Assembly (NCBI GenBank): GCA_021787505.1
Contig: JAJYLU010000032.1
Coordinates: 1 to 9,861, forward strand
From: Nitrospirota bacterium
GTDB taxonomy: Bacteria; Nitrospirota; Thermodesulfovibrionia; Thermodesulfovibrionales; UBA6898
Reading direction: 5' to 3'
DNA: 9,861 bases
Part shown: positions 1-5,020 of the stretch, piece by piece
How positions within the stretch are numbered: position 1 is the first letter of the stretch
How the letters are laid out: every line of letters begins with the position of its first letter
Position numbers and translations under genes: made by a program
Notes under the pieces: generated by a model
Database searches by the model: none
Seen by the model: the letters and a program-made list of their open reading frames with translations, nothing else
What the model was told of the DNA's origin: nothing

Positions 1-404
1 CCCGGCAACTCCAGTGTCGCGAGGGAATCGAGAAAACAGGCGGCGAGCCTGCCTAATCCGCCGTTGCCCAGCGCCGCGTCCCATTCGAGTTCGGTGATCT
101 CTTCGTACCCCAGTCCGAGCACCCCGACCGCCTGCCGGTAATCGTCCGAGAGGTCGAGGCTGAGGGCACAGTCCCTCAGTAGTCTTCCGAGGAGAAATTC
201 AAGAGAGAGATAATAAAGCCTCTTTGCGGAGACTTTGTAATACTCCTGCTGGGTGAGGATCCATTTTTCGATAAGGTGTTCCCTGAGGGACAGCACTACC
301 GCGTTGTACTTGTCCCGGGGTGTGGCAGAATACTTGTCCTTGGCAAGATCGTATATGAGATGATCGAGCAGCGACTGATGCAGTATCTCCCGGTTCTTTG
401 CCAT
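1..404 (-). CDS. glgP: Glycogen/starch phosphorylase, N-terminal part (runs off the window)
   Basis: The reverse strand from an ATG at 404 reads MAKNREILHQSLLDHLIYDL and continues open for 134 codons to the window edge. Residues around 61-75 (SAKRLYYLSLEFLLGRLL) and 107-125 (EWDAALGNGGLGRLAACF) are the hallmark N-terminal blocks of GT35 glycogen phosphorylases, which release glucose-1-phosphate from glycogen or maltodextrin in the cytoplasm using PLP. The PLP lysine lies in the missing C-terminal part, so catalytic integrity cannot be judged. An AGGA about 8 bases before the ATG supports this start, and a promoter sits just upstream. The family is normally about 800-850 residues, so only about one sixth is present. 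The next gene upstream on the same strand ends 119 bases away, and the promoter in that gap suggests separate transcription. The family assignment is firm. Confidence 0.95.
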   Translation of the reverse strand, partial: MAKNREILHQSLLDHLIYDLAKDKYSATPRDKYNAVVLSLREHLIEKWILTQQEYYKVSAKRLYYLSLEFLLGRLLRDCALSLDLSDDYRQAVGVLGLGYEEITELEWDAALGNGGLGRLAACFLDSLATLELP

Positions 405-431
405 TTCCCGTGTCCTGATTACCCGCCAGCT

Positions 432-460
432 ATCATATCACGCCTATCCGCTTCATGCAA
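432..460 (-). promoter_or_regulatory. Predicted sigma70-type promoter for glgP
   Basis: Read on the minus strand, TTGCAT (460-455) and TATGAT (437-432) are separated by exactly 17 bases. The -10 box matches the consensus in five of six positions and the -35 box keeps the TTG. A start site near 425 would leave a short leader carrying the AGGA ribosome site in front of the glgP ATG at 404. This is a pattern match only. Confidence 0.55.
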
Positions 461-523
461 AAATATAAGTTGTCCCCCTTCCCCATCTTTCATGATGGCA
501 GCATCTGTGCAGCAACATTGGAT

Positions 524-1438
524 TTATGTACTCAGCGGCAGCGCAACATTCCTGAGAACCTCCATAGGCCCGCGCATTTTTAGTATTTCCATCTGTTTTT
601 GGTCCCGAACGAGAAGGGCGCCGGCGTATCCCAGGGAGTTGATCGATATGCCCTCGAAGAACTCCACGGACCGCGGAACAAGCAGCATCCATTCCCTGGT
701 CATCAGCAGGCAGTACGGCCCTGATTGTTTTTCGGGGCCATACCCCGAGGGTCCTTTCATGCCGACATACCTGAGCATATCGCGATACAGGGTGAAGGTT
801 TTTTCTGCAGCAGCCGGGATCGGGCCGGCGGCCCCGAGCCGTGCAAATACGTGAAGGAACGGGAGTCCCGGCAATGTTCCCATTTTACCCTTGAATTGTG
901 CGCTGCACAAAAGGGGCTCAAGAGGGACTGGCGGTCCTTCGGGAGCCAGCGGGAGGGGGACCACCTGGATGTGCTTGTGACGCTGACTGGCGCCGGCGGC
1001 CTCTCCGCCGTTATAGAACCCGAGGCTGTCATATTCCTGAAGGCACGCCCATAATGCCTCAAAATCCCCGGTCGTGAGCAGCATCTCCTGGTCCTCGAAC
1101 TCGCGGGTGATGACGAGCAGGTGATGCTCCACTACGTTGTATTTGTTCAGGACCGCTACGTGGGTTTCGGAGATATCGGCGACGAAGAGGTCCTTATCGA
1201 AAGGGAGGAAGGGGTTTACCGGTCTGCCTTCCTGCTTCTGTTTCTTCTTCTCTTCGTCCTTCCGCGCAAGGTTCGTAAGGACCCGGACAAAAAACCGGAC
1301 GCCTCCGTCTTCCACAAACTCGTAGTCCGTGGGGATAGGCAAAAGTGCGCCTGCGCCGAGGGCACGCTCGGTCGCCATCATCAGCGCATCCCCGAGTGTC
1401 CCTTTTCGGATCAGTATTTTCGAATTTCCTGCTGTCAT
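524..1438 (-). CDS. Ap4A phosphorylase / ATP adenylyltransferase-like protein (HIT superfamily)
   Basis: This 304-residue protein resembles the APA1/APA2-type diadenosine tetraphosphate phosphorylases, which split Ap4A with phosphate into ATP and ADP. The nucleotide-binding core reads LNKYNVVEHHLLVITREF (97-114) followed by GASQRHKHIQ (149-158). HKHIQ is the family's HxHxQ signature, and the second His (156) is the expected nucleophile that carries the AMP intermediate. A lysine- and glutamate-rich stretch (59-71) precedes the core. The C-terminal part (about 180-304) fits the family's second domain. The frame stays open upstream to 1573, but that leader reads like non-coding sequence; MTAGNSK at 1438 has an AGAGAG purine run in front and gives the usual family length of about 300. 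It is transcribed divergently from cobA-hemD. The family call is confident; the exact substrate is inferred. Confidence 0.85.
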   Translation of the reverse strand: MTAGNSKILIRKGTLGDALMMATERALGAGALLPIPTDYEFVEDGGVRFFVRVLTNLARKDEEKKKQKQEGRPVNPFLPFDKDLFVADISETHVAVLNKYNVVEHHLLVITREFEDQEMLLTTGDFEALWACLQEYDSLGFYNGGEAAGASQRHKHIQVVPLPLAPEGPPVPLEPLLCSAQFKGKMGTLPGLPFLHVFARLGAAGPIPAAAEKTFTLYRDMLRYVGMKGPSGYGPEKQSGPYCLLMTREWMLLVPRSVEFFEGISINSLGYAGALLVRDQKQMEILKMRGPMEVLRNVALPLST

Positions 1439-1500
1439 GAGTAATCTCTCTGGATCGTCCGTCCCTTTAGTTCTTGCACCGGATATTCGTTCAGGGATAC

Positions 1501-1527
1501 GGTATAACAAAAAAATTCTCCGGTCAA
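1501..1527 (-). promoter_or_regulatory. Possible promoter for the Ap4A phosphorylase-like gene
   Basis: On the minus strand, TTGACC (1527-1522) is followed after 15 bases by TATACC (1506-1501). The boxes are good but the spacing is short. It lies about 65 bases before the chosen ATG at 1438, consistent with that start rather than the longer open frame. Confidence 0.3.
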
Positions 1528-1621
1528 GGTGCCTTTTCGCGCTTCTCCCCGGATAGGTGTAGTTGCGCCGCAACCGTAAGGCTAATTAGGAAAGCGCCGA
1601 ATGTGTTAAAATTGAAAGCTC

Positions 1622-3250
1622 ATGAAAAACGGGAAAGGAATTGTCTATCTTGTCGGCGCAGGGCCCGGTGATATCGGGCTGCTGACGGTCAAGGGGCTGC
1701 GGTGTCTGCAGAAGGCCGAAGTCGTGATCTACGATTTTCATCTGAACGGCCAGATCCTCAATTATATAAGCGGCGATGCTGAGTTCATATACGCCGGAAA
1801 GCGCGGGGGCCATCATGCGATGACCCAGGACGAGATAAACGCGGCGATCGTCGCGAAGGCAAAAGAGGGAAAGATCGTCTGCCGGCTCAAAGGCGGAGAT
1901 CCCTTTGTCTTCGGGAGGGGTGGTGAAGAGGCCCAGGTATTGGCAAGAGAGAATATCCGGTTTGAGGTCGTGCCTGGCGTGAGCTCTTCGGTTGCCGCCC
2001 CGGCGTATGCGGGAATCCCGCTTACCCACAGACTTTACTCGTCTTCCTTCGCGGTCATTCCGGGCTACGAGGATACCACCAAGGAGGAATCGGCTATAGA
2101 TTGGGCGAAACTTGCCACTGGGGTCGGCACCCTCGTCTTTCTTATGGCGGTCAAGAACATCGGGGTCCTCACGGAGAAGTTGATCGAACACGGAAGGAGC
2201 CCTGACACTCCTGTTGCGGTCATACGATGGGGGACGCGGCCCGACCAGAGGACCCTTGTGTCCACGCTGGTGAATATCGCCGAGCTTGTCCGGGAGAAGG
2301 ACATAAGGCCTCCTGCGGTGATGGTGGTCGGAGACGTCGTGAATCTGCGGAAGGAACTTTCCTGGTACGAAGAAAAGCCGATGTTCGGTCACCGCATACT
2401 CGTGACAAGGGAGCACGCCGGAGGGTTCGAACCGCTCGAAGAACTCGGCGCCGAGGTGATCCAGTTCCCGACGGTAGAGATAGTGCCCCCGCCGTCATGG
2501 GAAGAACTTGATGCATGTATCGACCGGATACATGCATACGACTGGCTCATATTTACGAGTGCGAACGGAGTGAAATATTTCTTCAGAAGGCTCTTCGAAA
2601 ACGGGGTCGATATCCGGGAACTGAAGGGGCTGAGGATATGCGCGATTGGTGCGAAGACCGCTGCCGAGGTCGGAAAATTCGGCATCAAGGTTGATCTCGT
2701 GCCCGGGGAATTCAGGGCTGAGGGGCTGATAGAGGCGTTTGTGAAATTGCACAGAGCGGAGAGCAAAGGGCGAAGTGTGGATGAAAGAAAAGACTATGGA
2801 GATAAGGAATCTGCACCCTGTGCGCCAAGCGCTATGCCCCTTGCGGGTTTTAAATTCCTCCTTCCCCGGGCCGAGGTGGCGCGGGAGATTTTCCCTGAAG
2901 AAGTCCGTCAACTGGGAGGGGAGATCGACGTGCCGGTGACCTACAGGGCGGTCTTGCCCGAGCTCCACGGGAAGAGGCTGCGGCGGTTTCTGAAGGAGGG
3001 CCGGATTACCATCGCGACATTTACGAGTGCGGCGACCTTCAATAATTTCAGGGAAATCATGGGGGACGAATCGGATGGGCTTCTCAGGAATGTGGCGATT
3101 GCCGTGATTGGCCCTGTTACGGAAAAGGCGGTGAAAAAAGCGGGGCTGGATGTCGCGATTATGCCTCGGGAGGCGACGATCGAGGCGATGGTCGAGGCGA
3201 TAAAAGAGTGGGCAGCAAGTAACGCTCCCGCCGCCGGCGCCCCCTCTTAA
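1622..3250 (+). CDS. cobA-hemD: Fused uroporphyrinogen-III C-methyltransferase / uroporphyrinogen-III synthase
   Basis: This is a 542-residue two-domain enzyme of tetrapyrrole synthesis. Residues 1-245 are the SAM-dependent methyltransferase (SUMT), with VGAGPGD (11-17), the GGDPFVFGRGGEE loop (91-103) and PGVSSSVAAPAYAGIPLTHR (118-137). They make precorrin-2 for sirohaem and cobalamin. Residues 255-535 are HemD, which closes hydroxymethylbilane into uroporphyrinogen III, with FTSANGV (311-317) and LLPRAEVAREIF (413-424). The fusion is common in anaerobes and links two consecutive steps. Two oddities stand out. About 30 charged and low-complexity residues (about 376-408) sit between the HemD lobes. 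The last ten residues and the TAA lie within a dispersed repeat. The start has only a weak GAAAG ribosome site, and a TAAAAT at 1607 could be a -10 box. Confidence 0.95.
   Translation: MKNGKGIVYLVGAGPGDIGLLTVKGLRCLQKAEVVIYDFHLNGQILNYISGDAEFIYAGKRGGHHAMTQDEINAAIVAKAKEGKIVCRLKGGDPFVFGRGGEEAQVLARENIRFEVVPGVSSSVAAPAYAGIPLTHRLYSSSFAVIPGYEDTTKEESAIDWAKLATGVGTLVFLMAVKNIGVLTEKLIEHGRSPDTPVAVIRWGTRPDQRTLVSTLVNIAELVREKDIRPPAVMVVGDVVNLRKELSWYEEKPMFGHRILVTREHAGGFEPLEELGAEVIQFPTVEIVPPPSWEELDACIDRIHAYDWLIFTSANGVKYFFRRLFENGVDIRELKGLRICAIGAKTAAEVGKFGIKVDLVPGEFRAEGLIEAFVKLHRAESKGRSVDERKDYGDKESAPCAPSAMPLAGFKFLLPRAEVAREIFPEEVRQLGGEIDVPVTYRAVLPELHGKRLRRFLKEGRITIATFTSAATFNNFREIMGDESDGLLRNVAIAVIGPVTEKAVKKAGLDVAIMPREATIEAMVEAIKEWAASNAPAAGAPS
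2747..2845 (+). other. In-frame low-complexity insertion in the HemD domain
   Basis: This stretch codes for residues about 376-408 of the CobA-HemD fusion, between FRAEGLIEAFVKL and FKFLLPRAEV. In typical HemD sequences these two blocks are joined by a short linker. The insert is first strongly charged (about 379-397, many Lys, Glu, Asp, Arg) and then switches to SAPCAPSAMPLAG. The DNA for the latter, around 2812-2840, is made of CCCTGTGCGCC / AAGCGCTATGCCCC words and looks like repeat-derived sequence. Whether it is a mobile repeat or simply linker expansion cannot be decided here. Confidence 0.4.
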
Positions 3251-3276
3251 GCTAAGAGGGGGAAGGGGGAGTTATG
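3219..3276 (+). repeat. Dispersed palindromic repeat, copy 1 (covers the cobA-hemD stop codon)
   Basis: This 58-bp copy matches the reverse complement of 8900-8958 at 51 of 59 aligned columns (counted by eye). Its core is a 10-bp hairpin, CCCCCTCTTA (3240-3249), loop AGC, TAAGAGGGGG (3253-3262), followed by a purine tail AAGGGGGAGTTATG. The TAA stop of cobA-hemD (3248-3250) lies in the hairpin, and the upstream arm codes the protein's SNAPAAGAPS end. The hairpin has no T-tract, so it is not a classic intrinsic terminator, although it may still affect mRNA stability. Confidence 0.8.
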
Positions 3277-3328
3277 GCCGCCTGTCAGCCTATTTTGAAC
3301 GAACTATTTTTTTGTTCGCACATGTCCG

Positions 3329-4111
3329 ATGCTCGCAGATAAAGACATCTATATCACCGACCCGCAACGCCCGAGGTCCCTTTTTTCGAGGGTCTTTCTC
3401 AGCCCGAAGTTTACCTTCTATCCACAGTTTTTTTGGATCATATGGGCGAACAGCAGGAAGGCGAAAAGGGGCTTGTACGCAGGCAAGGAGTGGGCGGAGA
3501 GCAGCCTCGACGTCATGCGCGCCCTCGAGAACGTCGGCGTTAGGATAGAGATCACCGGTATGGATAATATGAAGAAGGTGAATGGTCCGGAGGTTTTCAT
3601 CGGCAACCACATGAGCACGCTCGAGACCATGGTGCTCCCATGCATCATCCAGCCGGTTAAAGAGACCACGTTCATCGTAAAGAAAAGCCTGATCACGATG
3701 CCTGTTTTCGGACACGTCATGCGGTCGAGGGCCCCGATCGTTGTGGGCCGCACGAACCCGAGGGAGGACCTCAAGGCGGTCCTCGAAGAAGGGACAAAGA
3801 GACTGCAAAACGGCAGATCGGTCATTGTCTTCCCGCAGAGCACGAGGGCCGTCGAGTTCAAGCCCGAGGAATTCAATTCTCTCGGGATAAAACTCGCTGC
3901 GAGGGCAGGAGTGCCCGTCATCCCGGTGGCACTGAAGACAGACGCCTGGGGAATCGGGAAACACGTAAAGGAATTCGGGCCCATAGACAACCGGAAGACC
4001 GTGCACTTCGCCTTCGGAGAACCGATGAAGGTAGAGGGTCGCGGCGCTCGAGAGCACGAGCGGGTGATCAGGTTCATACGGGAAAGAATCGATGAGTGGA
4101 ACAAAGCTTAG
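3329..4111 (+). CDS. PlsC-like 1-acyl-glycerol-3-phosphate acyltransferase family protein
   Basis: This 260-residue protein belongs to the lysophospholipid acyltransferase (LPLAT/PlsC) superfamily, which transfers acyl groups to lysophosphatidic acid or related lipids at the inner membrane. A hydrophobic stretch (about 28-41) may anchor it. The acyltransferase motifs are in order: IGNHMSTLETM (91-101) for motif I, VVGRTNPRED (138-147) for motif II, VFPQSTR (167-173) for motif III and GVPVIPVAL (194-202) for motif IV. Motif I has His94 but Glu99 where most family members have Asp (HX4D). Motif III reads FPQSTR instead of the usual FPEGTR. Both could mark a subfamily with a different acceptor. 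No clear ribosome site precedes the ATG at 3329, but it is the only standard start in that frame close to the gene. It follows cobA-hemD by 78 bases. Superfamily is sure, substrate is not. Confidence 0.85.
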   Translation: MLADKDIYITDPQRPRSLFSRVFLSPKFTFYPQFFWIIWANSRKAKRGLYAGKEWAESSLDVMRALENVGVRIEITGMDNMKKVNGPEVFIGNHMSTLETMVLPCIIQPVKETTFIVKKSLITMPVFGHVMRSRAPIVVGRTNPREDLKAVLEEGTKRLQNGRSVIVFPQSTRAVEFKPEEFNSLGIKLAARAGVPVIPVALKTDAWGIGKHVKEFGPIDNRKTVHFAFGEPMKVEGRGAREHERVIRFIRERIDEWNKA

Positions 4112-4125
4112 CCTTATTTTCTTGA

Positions 4126-4297
4126 AGGACAGGGTCCGGCATGCTCAAAAACGCCATAGAATCGGCAGTTTATTATCCTGATTCACGTAGACGCAGACAT
4201 GACTTCGACACTGTGATGAGAAAGGTATTCACCGGAGTGCTAGACGGCTGCGGAGCCTCGACTATGGCCGTTTTTACATCACGCCGGACCCTGCCTT
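4126..4297 (+). ncRNA. Candidate structured RNA or palindromic element between plsC-like gene and small ORF
   Basis: Two nested perfect or near-perfect helices enclose about 100 bases. Helix A pairs CAGGGTCCGGC (4130-4140) with GCCGGACCCTG (4283-4293), 11 of 11. Helix B pairs AAAAACGCCATAG (4147-4159) with CTATGGCCGTTTTT (4262-4275), 13 pairs with one bulged C. A 6/7-base internal loop lies between them. The apical 102 bases can form small hairpins, for example GGCT-GCGG-AGCC (4246-4257) and CAC-CGGA-GTG (4230-4239). It matches no riboswitch or known RNA that I recognise. CTTGA occurs on both sides (4121-4125 and 4295-4299), so a small inserted element with a target duplication is the main alternative. 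The stretch is also the only sizeable non-coding gap in the right-hand part. Confidence 0.45.
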
Positions 4298-4368
4298 GAT
4301 CGGATTTTTTGCGAATGTCTAAGGTAAAGATGCGTAGCGACAAGGGAGGGCACATAAAGGGAGCGATG

Positions 4369-4617
4369 ATGGAAATACGGAATGAAGACATTAAAGAGGT
4401 TACAATCGGGATCCCGGAAGGTCACAGACATATCAGGACCTGCATCGTGCTCCGGGACGGTACGGAATTCGTGTTCCGGGAGGCTGCGGTGGCGAATATC
4501 CTGAGGGCCTTCGTCACGGTGAAGACCCATCCTGCGAAGACGTCCGTAAGGCTGATCGGGAAGACCATGGAGCAGAGGAAGAAAGGCTACGCCGAATGGC
4601 AGCTCGTGGAGGAGTGA
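4369..4617 (+). CDS. Small hypothetical protein (82 residues)
   Basis: I do not recognise this protein. From the ATG at 4369 it begins MEIRNEDIKEVTIGIPEGHR and ends GYAEWQLVEE. The frame stays open upstream to 4309, but AAGGGAG (4357-4363) sits 5 bases before 4369, which decides the start; the ATG at 4366 is the near alternative. The composition suggests a compact soluble alpha/beta protein with alternating strand-like stretches (EVTIGI, TCIVLRDGTEFVF, KTSVRLIGK) and no membrane segment or signal peptide. Regular codon use and the clean ribosome site argue it is real. It follows the candidate structured RNA by about 70 bases, so it may be controlled by it, and it precedes the response regulator by 58 bases. 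Confidence 0.65.
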   Translation: MEIRNEDIKEVTIGIPEGHRHIRTCIVLRDGTEFVFREAAVANILRAFVTVKTHPAKTSVRLIGKTMEQRKKGYAEWQLVEE

Positions 4618-4675
4618 TAATACCGCTCTTTTTGTTTTCCCAATTTGGGTTTCAAAGTGTTACATTATAGGTGCC

Positions 4676-5020
4676 ATGGCTGAGAAGATCCTTGTTGTCG
4701 ACGATGAGGCCCTGATACTTACCGCGGTCGAGAGGGCGCTTGTTAAGGTCGGCTATTTCATTGCGAGGGCGCAAACCATGGAAGAACTCGACGCGGTGCT
4801 TAAAGATGGGCCGTTCGACCTGCTCATCACGGATATCTACATGCAGGGAGGCTCCCTCGATGAGGTGATCGAAATAGTGCTAAGGACATCTCCCTCGATC
4901 AAGGTCCTCAAGATGAGCGGCGCGGCCGGCAGAGGGAAGACAGGGCACTTCATCGAAAAGCCTTTCAATATCGAGACGCTCAGGAAAAAGGTCAAAGACA
5001 TACTCGATGGGTCTCTCTGA
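4676..5020 (+). CDS. Stand-alone response regulator receiver protein
   Basis: This 114-residue CheY-like receiver has no output domain. The acidic pair Asp9-Asp10 (VVDDE), the phospho-acceptor Asp53 (LLITDIYM), the switch Ser81 (KMSG) and Lys95 (EKPF) are all in place, so it should be phosphorylated by a histidine kinase or phosphorelay. No kinase lies in the window. The region between Ser81 and Lys95 is compact and glycine-rich (GAAGRGKTG). A weak AGG precedes the ATG at 4676 by 4 bases. Its end overlaps the next gene by 14 bases, so it is probably translated with the membrane glycosylation genes downstream. It may act through protein contacts, but its target is unknown. Confidence 0.9.
   Translation: MAEKILVVDDEALILTAVERALVKVGYFIARAQTMEELDAVLKDGPFDLLITDIYMQGGSLDEVIEIVLRTSPSIKVLKMSGAAGRGKTGHFIEKPFNIETLRKKVKDILDGSL

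Noticed and set aside
467..498. CCATC-N6-GATGG hairpin and a GGGGAAGGGGG-like run (minus strand) after the Ap4A phosphorylase-like gene, considered as a terminator or a third decayed repeat copy
   Set aside because: There is no T-tract, the stem is 5 bp, and similarity to the repeat is limited to a short purine run.
1439..1573. Upstream extension of the Ap4A phosphorylase-like frame (45 extra residues)
   Set aside because: The extension has no family similarity, overlaps a likely promoter, and the ATG at 1438 gives the usual length.
1586..2416. Long minus-strand open frame opposite cobA-hemD
   Set aside because: It is rich in Arg, His, Pro and Asp, as antisense of a GC-rich gene usually is, and the plus strand has an unmistakable enzyme.
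3300..3318. CGAAC - TATTTTTTT - GTTCG hairpin before the PlsC-like gene, considered as a terminator
   Set aside because: The stem is only 5 bp and the T run is in the loop, not after the stem.
3290..4057. Long minus-strand open frame opposite the PlsC-like gene
   Set aside because: It is an antisense shadow of the acyltransferase; it shows no recognisable motif.
4126..4297. Interpretation of the self-complementary element as a retron RNA, an integron attC site or a known riboswitch
   Set aside because: No reverse transcriptase is near, attC core sites (GTTRRRY/RYYYAAC) are not at the ends, and no riboswitch consensus (cobalamin, TPP, FMN, SAM, GEMM, glycine) could be seen.
4141..4299. A 52-codon plus-strand frame, MLKNAIESAVYYPD... 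ending TGA, in the same frame as the following small gene
   Set aside because: It lies almost wholly within the self-complementary element, has four consecutive arginine codons of mixed type and resembles no family. Pairing constraints explain the sequence better than coding. Read-through of the TGA into the next gene was considered but nothing supports it.
4639..4649. CCCAATTTGGG before the receiver gene, considered as a hairpin or operator
   Set aside because: The centre leaves a one-base loop, so no hairpin can form, and a single 11-base symmetric site is weak evidence for an operator. No convincing promoter boxes were found around it either.
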